Positions 1-8,678 of a stretch of 64,000 nucleotides of DNA are shown one piece after another; the first letter of the stretch is position 1, and every line of letters starts with the position of its first letter. This stretch comes from Phycisphaerae bacterium (lineage in GTDB: Bacteria; Planctomycetota; Phycisphaerae; Sedimentisphaerales; Anaerobacaceae). The notes under the pieces were generated by a model. That model saw only the letters and a program-made list of their open reading frames with translations, searched no databases and had not been told where the DNA came from. The DNA is taken from positions 36,001 to 100,000 of the forward strand of contig JAQTLP010000009.1 in NCBI GenBank assembly GCA_028714855.1. Reading direction: 5' to 3'. A program made the position numbers and the translations under genes.

Positions 1-313
1 TTTTAAGCTTTGCCTGAAGGTTATAGAAAGCGGATTCAACTTTCTGCTTTTCGCTGTCGGTCCAGGGGAGGGCATTGTGGCCTGCGAACTCAAGAAACTC
101 TGCTTTTGAAACGTCCCTATCTGTTTTCAGCCTTGCGGAACGGTCGAACGGACTCAGACATTGAACGAAGTCATCTTGTGTGGAAAGAATCTTTTTACCT
201 TCATCAACAGTAGCGAAGACAACGGCGGTGTTGTCGCCTAGTTTTATATCACCTATGCAGGTTGTTGTAATAAAAGCACAAATAACAAAGAATGACAGAT
301 ACAGGTTTTTCAT
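1..313 (-). CDS. Exported protein of unknown function, 5' part only
   Basis: The minus strand is open from an ATG at 313 to the window edge, so only the first 104 or so residues are visible. A clear ribosome binding site (AAGGAG, around 319-325) sits about seven bases before the ATG. The N-terminus (MKNLYLSFFVICAFITTTC) is a hydrophobic signal peptide; the Cys near residue 19 lacks a good lipobox, so secretion rather than lipidation is likelier. The mature part (DIKLGDNTAVVFATVDEGKK, then a segment PFDRSARLKTDRDVSKAEFL and LPWTDSEKQKVESAF) is soluble and charged. I do not recognise the family. The divergent gene to its right is also exported. Confidence 0.65.
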   Translation of the reverse strand, partial: MKNLYLSFFVICAFITTTCIGDIKLGDNTAVVFATVDEGKKILSTQDDFVQCLSPFDRSARLKTDRDVSKAEFLEFAGHNALPWTDSEKQKVESAFYNLQAKLK

Positions 314-469
314 ATATATCTCCTTGCCGAGTATAACAATCGGAGTTTTCGGTAATATTAAGCTGAGAGGCGAGATGAGGGCAACAAAAATAGCGAATTA
401 GAGAATTGGTGTCTGGGTTCTGGATAACGACATTCCGGGATCTCCACTGCGCTACGAGGGTGAAATTAC

Positions 470-498
470 TTGACAGTTGGGGCGGAATGGGGCAATAT
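470..498 (+). promoter_or_regulatory. Candidate sigma70-type promoter
   Basis: A perfect -35 hexamer TTGACA (470-475) is followed after 17 bases by a poor -10 (CAATAT, 493-498). It would serve the beta-helix gene starting at 536. The rest of the 314-535 gap shows no gene. Confidence 0.3.
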
Positions 499-535
499 AG
501 GGGGGTTAATATGTTTATTGTAAGGAGAAATGATT

Positions 536-2401
536 ATGTCGTTTGGCCGTATGAATAAGAAAACCCTGTATCACGTCGTCTATGTCTTTATCTGCATAAT
601 GCTTGGTACGCTGCCTGCGGCGGCGCAGCCATCGGGCGGGCCTTATGGGCCGATTAAGCAGAAATACGATTTGCCTAAGGTTGATGGGAAGATTTACTAC
701 GTGGCTCCGGACGGCAAGGCGGAGGAAACAGGGGAAACGCTCGAGAAGCCGACGACAATAGAAGCTGCGATAGAGCGGGTAGTAAGCGGCGACGCAATCG
801 TGATGCGCGGCGGGATTTACCGCACGGGGGAACTGGTACTGAACCAGGGAATCACTATACAGCCATACGAGGATGAGCTGCCGATTTTTAAGGGCACATT
901 TGTTGCGAAGGAGTGGGAGAATCTGCACAACGGATTATGGTGTACATCATGGGACAGATTATTTCCCGAGAAGCCATTAGACTGGTGGAAGCGGAAGCGG
1001 CATGGGAAGGGGACACCGCTGGATCGTTTTAATAATGATATGGTGTTCGTGGACGGGAAGTTTCTGCAATCGGTCGGCTGGGAAGGCAATATTGACGCGA
1101 ATTCCTACACAATCGATTATGAAGCGAAGGTGGTTTATATAGGGGTTGAACCAAACGACCACACGATAGAAATAACCGCCTTTAACGGCGGACTTACGCG
1201 GACAACGAAGGAATGTCACGGTAAGAAATCGGACGGCAAAGGGCCTGTGATTCGGGGAATCACTTTTACCCAGTATGCGCGGCTGGCGATGGAAGTTGCG
1301 GGGACGGAGCCGGAAGCCTTGTCCGCTGAGAGCAATCACGGCAAGGAAGTGACCGGGACGACTTTGGAGAATTGCGAGATTAGTTTCTGTTCGAGAGTGG
1401 CCGCTTATTTGCGCGGAGATGGTTTGACGATTCGGCATTGTAAAGTGAGCGATACAAGCACGGAAGGCATTTATATTATCGCCTCGTCGGATGTTTTGCT
1501 GGAGAAAAACATTTTCACACGGAACAATATCGAGAACATCACGGGATATTTTCCTGCGGCGGTGAAGATATTTAATCAGAGTTACCGCGTTACGTGCAGG
1601 GACAATTTGATTATCGACCTTCCGAATTCGAACGGTATCTGGTATGACGTGGGCGAGGTTGACGGCGTGTTCGTGGACAACTGGGTCGAGGGTGTAGGCA
1701 AAGTCGAAGGGCGGGTCATGGGTGAACGGTGGTATCCGAGCGACAGCGGATTTTTCTTTGAAATATCAAAGGGAGTAATTGTCGCCGGCAACGTGTTCGT
1801 CAACTGCGACCAGGGCATTCGCGTGCTCAACAGCTGCGATGCTCAAGTTTACAATAACACATTGGTGAACAGCACGGTATTCTTCGGGCGCACCTCAAGG
1901 GGTATAGCTGAGACCACTTACGGATGGGACCATCCGAGCACCGGGCCTGCTGTCGACGAAAGGGACGGACACGTATTTGTTAATAACCTTATGACGGCGG
2001 ATGAGAATCATCGCGGACCGCTTTTGGTTTTCTGGCAGCCTGCGAACTTGTGCGAACGGTTTAATAAGCCACAGGTGAATCAGCTGGATTATAATGTTTA
2101 TGTTCGGGCGAGTGACAAGGTTGAGCCGCTGATTTTGTGGAGTCCGGCGGCGGACGTTAATTGCCAGACGAAACTTGGTTCGCCGGAGGGTATGCAGAAG
2201 CTGCATGCGGAATTTTCGGCCCACAGCAAGTATTTCCCTGGTTACAGCGGTTCGTTATTCAAGGGTCCCGAACTGGGTAATTACCAATTATTAAAGGGAT
2301 TTCCCGGGGCTATGACGGCGACCAGTCTTCCGGCTGAAATCGAGAAGCTTCTCGGCCGAGGCAAAGATTCGCAGTTTACCGGAGCGTATCCTCCTCAGTA
2401 A
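536..2401 (+). CDS. Secreted right-handed parallel beta-helix protein
   Basis: A 621-residue protein with a signal peptide (hydrophobic VVYVFICIMLGTLPAAAQ, cleavage expected after AAA). The start of the mature part (YYVAPDGKAEETGETLEKPT, then a stretch about PTTIEAAIERVVSGDAIVM and RGGIYRTGELVL) is the classic entry into a pectin-lyase-like beta-helix, with a right-handed helix core following to about residue 480 (successive short strands with N/V/I ladders such as GLTIRHCKVSDTSTEGIYII). Such proteins are polysaccharide lyases, hydrolases or surface adhesins; no catalytic residues can be assigned by eye, so the substrate is unknown. Three in-frame ATGs exist (530, 536, 551). The one at 536 has ideal spacing (eight bases) from GGAG at 524-527, while 530 is too close. 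It is followed by a 170-base gap, so it is probably monocistronic. Confidence 0.8.
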   Translation: MSFGRMNKKTLYHVVYVFICIMLGTLPAAAQPSGGPYGPIKQKYDLPKVDGKIYYVAPDGKAEETGETLEKPTTIEAAIERVVSGDAIVMRGGIYRTGELVLNQGITIQPYEDELPIFKGTFVAKEWENLHNGLWCTSWDRLFPEKPLDWWKRKRHGKGTPLDRFNNDMVFVDGKFLQSVGWEGNIDANSYTIDYEAKVVYIGVEPNDHTIEITAFNGGLTRTTKECHGKKSDGKGPVIRGITFTQYARLAMEVAGTEPEALSAESNHGKEVTGTTLENCEISFCSRVAAYLRGDGLTIRHCKVSDTSTEGIYIIASSDVLLEKNIFTRNNIENITGYFPAAVKIFNQSYRVTCRDNLIIDLPNSNGIWYDVGEVDGVFVDNWVEGVGKVEGRVMGERWYPSDSGFFFEISKGVIVAGNVFVNCDQGIRVLNSCDAQVYNNTLVNSTVFFGRTSRGIAETTYGWDHPSTGPAVDERDGHVFVNNLMTADENHRGPLLVFWQPANLCERFNKPQVNQLDYNVYVRASDKVEPLILWSPAADVNCQTKLGSPEGMQKLHAEFSAHSKYFPGYSGSLFKGPELGNYQLLKGFPGAMTATSLPAEIEKLLGRGKDSQFTGAYPPQ

Positions 2402-2571
2402 AGCAAGCTAAAGTCCTGGTTATAATGGGGTTGATGGCAAAATTCAGGCCAATAACGGCCAATTTTGCACAATAGTGATATTTTTCAGCAAGGGCGTGAT
2501 TGATATTCATTACGGGGGCAGTTACAATATTAACCCTAAGATTGAGAGAAGTTTTTTTTGGAGACCAATTA

Positions 2572-4158
2572 ATGATTAAGGTTCTAATTACGGACAAACT
2601 TGCACAGGAAGGAATTGATTTACTAAATTCCAAAGACGGCGTCGAGGCCGTTGTGAAACTTAAGATAAGCGAAGACGAACTTGCCAAGATTATCGGCGAA
2701 TACGACGGCTTGATAGTCCGCAGCGATACAAAAGTTACCGCCAAGGTGCTGGCCAACCCGGGGAAACTGAAGGGTGTTGCCAGGGCGGGAGTTGGCATAG
2801 ATAACATCGACGTTCCGGCGGCGACGAGGAAAGGCGTTCTCGTTATGAATACTCCCGGCGGCAATACGCTAAGCGCAGCGGAACATACGATGGCATTGAT
2901 GCTCGCAATGAGCAGAAACGTCGTTCCCGCGTGCAACAGCCTGAAGAGCGAGGCATGGGACAGAAAAAAATATATGGGTAACCAGCTCAACGGCAAGGTG
3001 CTCGGCGTTATAGGGCTGGGCAGAATCGGCATGGCTGTGGCGAGAATGGCCAAAGGATTTAATATGAAGATTCTCGGCTATGACCCGCTGGCAGCTCCGC
3101 CGGATGCGGAGAAAACCGGAGTCGAAGTAGTTGGCAAGCTCGAAAAGATATTTAAGGAAGCGGACTATATTACCGTTCACGTTCCGAAGAACGAGCAAAC
3201 GCTGAATATGATTGGCGCCGAGCAAATCAAGATGATGAAGCCAACCGTTCGGCTGGTTAACTGCGCCAGAGGCGGGATAATTAACGAAGATGCGGCTTAC
3301 AATGCACTTGCGGAGAAGCGAATAGCCGGGGTTGCGTTGGACGTTTTTCCGAAAGAGCCGCCTGAGAGTTTCCGTTTCAAAGATTATGAAAACTGTCTTG
3401 TTACGCCGCACCTTGGCGCCAGCACAGAGGAGGCGCAGGTGGAGGTCGCCGTCGAAGCGGCGGAGATTCTTGTCGAGGCCATCAAGGGCGGGGCGGTCAG
3501 AAACGCAGTGAACGCACCATCTGCGGCAGGGGCTATGCCTCAGATTGTGAGCCAGTATGCAGAGCTTGCCCGGCGGATAGGCACGCTTATGAGCGCTATA
3601 ACGACGAGCCCTATCAAGAAGGTCGGAGTTCAATATCGCGGCACAATTGCGGAAGCAGCTATCGAACCGGTTACACTTGGCTTTTTAATCGGCTTGCTGC
3701 AGCGGCATTTCGATATGCCTTTGAATATGGTCAATGTCGGTGTCCTTGCAAAAGAGCGCGGCATAAGCATCGACGAGACGAAGAATACGGAGGCAAAGGA
3801 TGTCGCGGCAAGTTTCAGCGCCAAAATCGTTACCGATAAAGTTACACGGACCGTAACGGGTTCTGTGTTCGGAGGGAAACTGCTGCGGATAACCGAGCTT
3901 GACGGATTCAATATAGAGATGACGCCGCAGGGGCCTGTAATGGTCATCTTTAACGACGACAAGCCGGGCGTTATTGGGGCAGTGGGGACTGTTTGCGGCA
4001 AGTATAAAATCAATATATGCACGATGGGTGTCGGTCAGAAGCCAGAGGAACGAAAAGCCGTTCTTGCCGTAAGTCTCGACAAAGAACCCGACGCAAAAGC
4101 TGTTGAAGAGCTCGGCAAACTTGATTTTGTGAACGAAATTTACGTTTGCAAGTTATAG
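2572..4158 (+). CDS. serA: D-3-phosphoglycerate dehydrogenase
   Basis: First step of serine synthesis: NAD-dependent oxidation of 3-phosphoglycerate to 3-phosphohydroxypyruvate in the cytoplasm. The 528-residue protein is the long SerA form: substrate/nucleotide-binding catalytic core (dinucleotide motif VIGLGRIG near residue 147), catalytic Arg in NCARGGIINE, Glu in DVFPKEPPE and His in TPHLGASTEEA, then the intervening allosteric-substrate-binding domain and a C-terminal ACT domain (VMVIFNDDKPGVIGAVG), the usual site of serine feedback. The open frame extends 24 codons upstream, but the ATG at 2572 gives the canonical N-terminus MIKVLITDKLAQEG and follows TTGGAG by about ten bases. The phosphohexomutase gene starts six bases after the stop, so the two are probably cotranscribed. 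Confidence 0.95.
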   Translation: MIKVLITDKLAQEGIDLLNSKDGVEAVVKLKISEDELAKIIGEYDGLIVRSDTKVTAKVLANPGKLKGVARAGVGIDNIDVPAATRKGVLVMNTPGGNTLSAAEHTMALMLAMSRNVVPACNSLKSEAWDRKKYMGNQLNGKVLGVIGLGRIGMAVARMAKGFNMKILGYDPLAAPPDAEKTGVEVVGKLEKIFKEADYITVHVPKNEQTLNMIGAEQIKMMKPTVRLVNCARGGIINEDAAYNALAEKRIAGVALDVFPKEPPESFRFKDYENCLVTPHLGASTEEAQVEVAVEAAEILVEAIKGGAVRNAVNAPSAAGAMPQIVSQYAELARRIGTLMSAITTSPIKKVGVQYRGTIAEAAIEPVTLGFLIGLLQRHFDMPLNMVNVGVLAKERGISIDETKNTEAKDVAASFSAKIVTDKVTRTVTGSVFGGKLLRITELDGFNIEMTPQGPVMVIFNDDKPGVIGAVGTVCGKYKINICTMGVGQKPEERKAVLAVSLDKEPDAKAVEELGKLDFVNEIYVCKL

Positions 4159-4164
4159 ATTAGT

Positions 4165-5529
4165 ATGCCTGAGAAATTGATAATAAGTATCAGCGGGATG
4201 AGAGGTATCGTCGGCGAAAATCTTACGCCTTCGATTGCCGCCGAGTACGGGTGCGCCTTCGGTAAATTTCTGAAGAACAGTCATGCCAGCAGAAATGGGA
4301 AATTTTCCGTGTGCATCGGGCGTGATTCTCGGTCAAGCGGGGAGATGTTAAAGTCGGCAGTAGCGACGGGATTATGTACGGTCGGAGTCGACGTGGTTGA
4401 TTTAGGGCTGACGACCACCCCCGGCGTCGGTATTATGGTAAGAGAACTGCAATGCAACGGCGGAGTCATAATCACCGCTTCACATAATCCGATTCAATAT
4501 AACGGAATAAAACTATTACTCGGTAATGGTATTGCTCCGCCGGCCGATACAGCAGAAAAAATCAAGCAGTATTTTTTCGATAAGCATTTTGCTCTTGTCG
4601 ATTCACTTAATCACGGCAAGATAATCACTAATGAGCAGACAGATGCCACGCATATAGAAAAGGTGTTGACAATAGCCGACGAGGAAGCAATCGCGACGAA
4701 GAAATTTAAGGTTGTTTTAGACAGCGTTAACGGGGCAGGGGGGCGAGTAACCAAAAAAATACTTGCCAAGCTCGGCTGTGAAGTTATCGCAATAAACGAT
4801 GAACCGACGGGCATATTCGCCCACAGACCTGAACCAACAGCTGAGAACCTGACCGGCCTTTGTAAAGCAGTAAAAGAGAATGGAGCCGACATCGGCTTTG
4901 CGCAGGACCCTGATGCTGACAGACTGGCGATTGTCGACGAGGCGGGGACATACATCGGCGAAGAATACACACTTGTCCTTGCGGCCAAATACATTTTCAG
5001 CAGGGAAACCGGCAAAGCGGCAGCAAATCTTTCGACGTCGCGGATGATAGACGACGTTGCCAGGGAGGCCGGCGGTCAGGTCATCCGCACGGCTGTCGGC
5101 GAGGCAAACGTGGCCCAGGCCATGATAGAACACAGCTGCGTCATCGGCGGCGAAGGCAACGGCGGCGTAATTGATTTGAGAGTCGGGCCAATACGAGATA
5201 GTCTTGTAGGCATTGCCCTTATCCTGCAATTGATGGCCGAGACAGGGAAAACGGTAAGCCAACTGGCCGGCGAAATCCCCAGCTATTATATGAGCAAAGA
5301 AAAATTTGCTGCGGACAAGTCGCAGGCCGAGCAAATACTGAAACTGGCCCAAAAGACATTCGCCAGTGCGAAGCTTAATACCACCGATGGCTGCCGATTC
5401 GATTTCGACGACGGCTGGCTGCATATACGGCCGAGCAACACCGAACCAGTTGTTCGAGTTATCGCAGAGGCAACCAGTAAACAGGCTGTTAGAAAATATA
5501 TCGATACCGTTCTTAAAATTACACGCTAA
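4165..5529 (+). CDS. glmM: Phosphohexomutase, probably phosphoglucosamine mutase
   Basis: Alpha-D-phosphohexomutase of 454 residues, interconverting a hexose 6-phosphate and 1-phosphate; the likely substrate is glucosamine phosphate for UDP-GlcNAc and cell-envelope synthesis. All four active-site loops are visible: the phosphoserine loop TASHNP (about 104-109), the Mg-binding loop DPDADR (about 248-253), the sugar-specificity loop GGEGNGG (about 328-334) and the phosphate-binding loop RPSNTEP (about 422-428). The N-terminal motif ISGMRGIVG is closer to the archaeal-type GlmM/ManB group than to the FGTDGIRG of classical bacterial GlmM, so phosphomannomutase or phosphoglucomutase activity cannot be excluded. 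It lies six bases after serA and 21 bases before the cation-efflux gene, in an apparent operon. Confidence 0.85.
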   Translation: MPEKLIISISGMRGIVGENLTPSIAAEYGCAFGKFLKNSHASRNGKFSVCIGRDSRSSGEMLKSAVATGLCTVGVDVVDLGLTTTPGVGIMVRELQCNGGVIITASHNPIQYNGIKLLLGNGIAPPADTAEKIKQYFFDKHFALVDSLNHGKIITNEQTDATHIEKVLTIADEEAIATKKFKVVLDSVNGAGGRVTKKILAKLGCEVIAINDEPTGIFAHRPEPTAENLTGLCKAVKENGADIGFAQDPDADRLAIVDEAGTYIGEEYTLVLAAKYIFSRETGKAAANLSTSRMIDDVAREAGGQVIRTAVGEANVAQAMIEHSCVIGGEGNGGVIDLRVGPIRDSLVGIALILQLMAETGKTVSQLAGEIPSYYMSKEKFAADKSQAEQILKLAQKTFASAKLNTTDGCRFDFDDGWLHIRPSNTEPVVRVIAEATSKQAVRKYIDTVLKITR

Positions 5530-5550
5530 CGGACTGAAAAGAAAACCTGT

Positions 5551-6453
5551 ATGGATGCAGATAAACAACAGTTAGCCTCAAAGCAGCTTCGGCGTGTTAC
5601 ATATCTTAGCATAGCAGCCAACTTTTTTCTGGTTGGCGGGAAGTTCATCGTAGGTTCAATAACCGGTTCATTGTCCCTGCTTGCTGACGCAGTTCATTCG
5701 GTATCGGATATGCTTACCGATATAGCTGTCCTGCTGGGCCTTTATTTCGGCTCAAAAGAGCCCGATTCGGAACACCCATACGGACACGGCAAGCTGGAGA
5801 CACTTTCGGCCATTGCGATAGCCTTGGGCCTATTAGGGGTGGGACTGGGGATGATATACTACGCGGCCCTTGACATTGCAAAGGGCCATGTTACACGTCC
5901 AAGTAACATGGTTCTGGCAGCAGCGGTTATAGCTATCGTCATTAAAGAGGTGGTTTATCGCGTTACAAAAGCGGCGGCGATGAAATATCACTGTCCAGCG
6001 GCGCTTGCGAACGCATGGCACGACCGTGCCGACGCTTTAAGCTCGGTTGCCGTTATCGCCGGGGTAGTCGCGCAGAAATTCGGATTTGGCCACGGCGACC
6101 AGGTTGCAGCCATCGGCATCGGCGTTATGGTCGTGATAGTTGCCACCGGTCTTATCGGGGACTGCCTCGGGGAACTAATCGAAAAAGCTGTTGATAAGGC
6201 GACGATAGAGCAGATTGAAGGTATTATTAAAGCCAACGGACAGATCCGTCAGTATCATCAGCTTCGGACTCGCACCATCGGAAGGCAGGTCTCCCTCGAC
6301 GTGCATATCCTCGTCGACCCGCATCTGCACATAGCTGCCGCCCACGGGATAGCCGATAGTTTAGAAAAAGCCCTGACCGAGCAGATAACACGCCCCGTAA
6401 ACATTACGATTCACGTCGAGCCGGACACACCTGAGCTTAGAAAATCGGTCTAA
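5551..6453 (+). CDS. Cation diffusion facilitator family transporter
   Basis: Inner-membrane divalent-metal/proton antiporter of the CDF family (FieF/ZitB-like), exporting Zn, Fe or Mn; the metal cannot be told from sequence. The 300-residue length is typical. TM2 carries the metal-site acid pair in LADAVHSVSDMLTD, the loop has HPYGHGKLE, TM5 has the HxxxD pair in AWHDRADALSSV, and the last ~80 residues form the cytoplasmic ferredoxin-like dimerisation domain with histidines (HILVDPHLHIAAAHGIAD). It starts 21 bases after the phosphohexomutase, so it probably shares the serA transcript. A gap of about 100 bases separates it from the next gene. Confidence 0.92.
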   Translation: MDADKQQLASKQLRRVTYLSIAANFFLVGGKFIVGSITGSLSLLADAVHSVSDMLTDIAVLLGLYFGSKEPDSEHPYGHGKLETLSAIAIALGLLGVGLGMIYYAALDIAKGHVTRPSNMVLAAAVIAIVIKEVVYRVTKAAAMKYHCPAALANAWHDRADALSSVAVIAGVVAQKFGFGHGDQVAAIGIGVMVVIVATGLIGDCLGELIEKAVDKATIEQIEGIIKANGQIRQYHQLRTRTIGRQVSLDVHILVDPHLHIAAAHGIADSLEKALTEQITRPVNITIHVEPDTPELRKSV

Positions 6454-6559
6454 ATGAGAATTAATGAATAATAAAAAGCTTTACAAATCACTTCGATGTG
6501 AGGTAATATAGTCTGCCTTTAAGAACTGTGTTTTGTGTTCAGAAAGGTTATTAAATAAT

Positions 6560-8662
6560 ATGGCCCTCAAGAAGTTTTTCAATCCAAGCTCAGTTGCTAT
6601 AGTCGGAGCGTCCAGGACAAAAGGCAAGGTGGGCTATGAAATCCTCAAAAGTATACTCGAAGGGAAATATAAGGGCGGTATATTCCCGATCAATCCGAAT
6701 ACGGAGACGATAGAAGGGCTTAAGTGTTATCCAGACCTTGAGTCTATCGGCCAGGTTCCTGAGCTTGTGATTATTGTGGTGCCTGCCAAGGCGGTTCCGG
6801 CGGTTATGCAACAGTGTGCAAAGATCGGCAGCAGAGCAGTTATCATTATTACAGCCGGTTTCAAGGAGGTTAACCAGGAGGGCAGAGAGCTTGAAAATTG
6901 CGTTATTCAGATAGCAAAGCAGGGGCACATTCGAGTAATTGGCCCGAATTGCCTCGGGGTGATAGTACCGGGCAGTAACCTAAATGCCAGTTTCGGTGGG
7001 GAGATGCCTGCAGAGGGGACGATAGGATATATTTCGCAATCAGGGGCCTTAATGGCAGCGATTCTCGATATGGCCAATGCCAACCGTATCGGTTTCAGCA
7101 AACTTGTGAGCATAGGCAATAAAGCGGACATCAATGAGCTCGATGTCATAAAGGCCTTTGCAGCCGACGCTGAAACACGGGTCATTGCGGGCTACCTTGA
7201 GAGCATTGTTGACGGGAACACATTTGTGAGCCAGGCGGAGCAGCTATCTCTGCTAAAACCGATATTACTGATGAAGGCCGGCGTGACATCGGCTGGCGCA
7301 AAGGCGGCATCGTCTCATACGGGCAGCCTTGCGGGCAGTGAAGTTGCGTATGAATGTGTATTCGAGCGAGCAGGCATTATACGATGCAGTTCCATAAAGC
7401 AGCAGTTTGATTATGCTCAGGCGTTTGCGAATCAACCCCTGCCTACGGGTTCGAGGGTGGTATTAATTACCAATGCCGGTGGGGCTGGTATTATGGCGGC
7501 GGACTCTGTAGAACAACATGGTCTTAGCTTTGCGAAGCTGAGCGAAGAGACAACAGCCAAACTGGCAGCGAAGCTTCCGGCTTCGGCCAATATTAATAAT
7601 CCTGTAGATATACTCGGAGATGCCTTAGCAGACCGTTATGAATTTGTCCTCGATACTGTCCTTGAAGACGAAGGTGTTGACATAGTTTTGGTTCTTCTGA
7701 CCCCCCAGGCAATGACTCAGCCTGCAGCTACAGCTGAGGCAATGGTCAGAATAACGAGCCGGAAACCAGCTAAAACCGTTCTTGCCTGTTTTCTCGGCGC
7801 CAGCAAAATAGCCGAAGCAGTAAAGATATTAAAGAAAGGTAAAATCCCGATATATGATTCTACGGCGATGGCAGTTTCGACTATTAAAGTAATGACAGAT
7901 TATGTGCGATGGCGGACGCGGCCTAAACGCGTGGTGAAGCTATTTGCCGTTAACCGTAGAAAGGTTGAAAATGTTATAGAGAGGCATCTGCGGCGCGGGA
8001 TTCGTGAAATCAGTGAAGAAGATTCGAAGGAGATACTCGAGGCGTACGGATTTGTGACGCCGAAGGGTTCTATAGCAACGACATCGCAGCAGGCGGCGAA
8101 CATAGCGCAGCAACTGGGATTTCCTGTTGCACTGAAAATCTGGTCGCCTGATATATTACACAAATCAGATGTCGGCGGTGTTAAGCTCGGTTTAAAAAGC
8201 GAAGCCGAGGTGATGGACGCTTTTGACCTGATGATGTACCGAATGCCGAAACAGGTTCCTGGCGCAAATATCCTCGGCGTTCTTGTTCAGGAGATGTGCA
8301 GAAGCGGCAAAGAGGTCATACTTGGGGTGCATCGCGACCCTCATTTTGGTCCATTGATGATGTTCGGGATGGGCGGGACGATGGTTGAGGTTCTAAAGGA
8401 TGTGGCATTTTACCTGGCACCGCTGACGGCAGAAGAGGCAAAGCAGATGCTTGTCAATACCCGGACATACAAGATACTGAAGGGTGTTCGCGGCGAAGAG
8501 GGAGTGGACATAGATATAATAGCAGAGGGGCTGCAAAGACTATCACAGCTGGTTACAGAGTTTCCGCAGATTCAAGAGATGGATATAAACCCGTATGTTG
8601 TCGGCCCGGCAGGGACGACGTCAATTGCTGTTGATGCAAGGATAAGTGTAGAACAGGTTTAA
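6560..8662 (+). CDS. ADP-forming acetyl/acyl-CoA synthetase, fused alpha-beta
   Basis: NDP-forming acyl-CoA synthetase of 700 residues: acyl-CoA + ADP + Pi to acid + CoA + ATP, reversible, giving ATP by substrate-level phosphorylation when acetate is made. Order: CoA-binding Rossmann domain (PSSVAIVGASRTKGKVGYE at the start), succinyl-CoA-ligase-like domain with the phosphohistidine loop SSHTGSLAGSEVAYE, a linker, and a C-terminal ATP-grasp domain (SEEDSKEILEAYGF, FPVALKIWSPDILHKSDVGG, DINPYVVGP). Alpha and beta parts are fused as in most bacterial and some archaeal enzymes. The frame can be extended to a TTG at 6533, but the ATG at 6560 gives the family N-terminus MALKKFFNPSSVA. It is followed 16 bases later by the CoA-transferase/GNAT gene. 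There is no C-terminal GNAT domain here, unlike the Pat-type fusions. Confidence 0.92.
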   Translation: MALKKFFNPSSVAIVGASRTKGKVGYEILKSILEGKYKGGIFPINPNTETIEGLKCYPDLESIGQVPELVIIVVPAKAVPAVMQQCAKIGSRAVIIITAGFKEVNQEGRELENCVIQIAKQGHIRVIGPNCLGVIVPGSNLNASFGGEMPAEGTIGYISQSGALMAAILDMANANRIGFSKLVSIGNKADINELDVIKAFAADAETRVIAGYLESIVDGNTFVSQAEQLSLLKPILLMKAGVTSAGAKAASSHTGSLAGSEVAYECVFERAGIIRCSSIKQQFDYAQAFANQPLPTGSRVVLITNAGGAGIMAADSVEQHGLSFAKLSEETTAKLAAKLPASANINNPVDILGDALADRYEFVLDTVLEDEGVDIVLVLLTPQAMTQPAATAEAMVRITSRKPAKTVLACFLGASKIAEAVKILKKGKIPIYDSTAMAVSTIKVMTDYVRWRTRPKRVVKLFAVNRRKVENVIERHLRRGIREISEEDSKEILEAYGFVTPKGSIATTSQQAANIAQQLGFPVALKIWSPDILHKSDVGGVKLGLKSEAEVMDAFDLMMYRMPKQVPGANILGVLVQEMCRSGKEVILGVHRDPHFGPLMMFGMGGTMVEVLKDVAFYLAPLTAEEAKQMLVNTRTYKILKGVRGEEGVDIDIIAEGLQRLSQLVTEFPQIQEMDINPYVVGPAGTTSIAVDARISVEQV

Positions 8663-8678
8663 CTGAGAAAGACTGCTT

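Noticed and set aside
977..1438. 153-codon minus-strand frame inside the beta-helix gene
   Set aside because: Antisense shadow of a well-supported signal-peptide protein with no ribosome site or domain.
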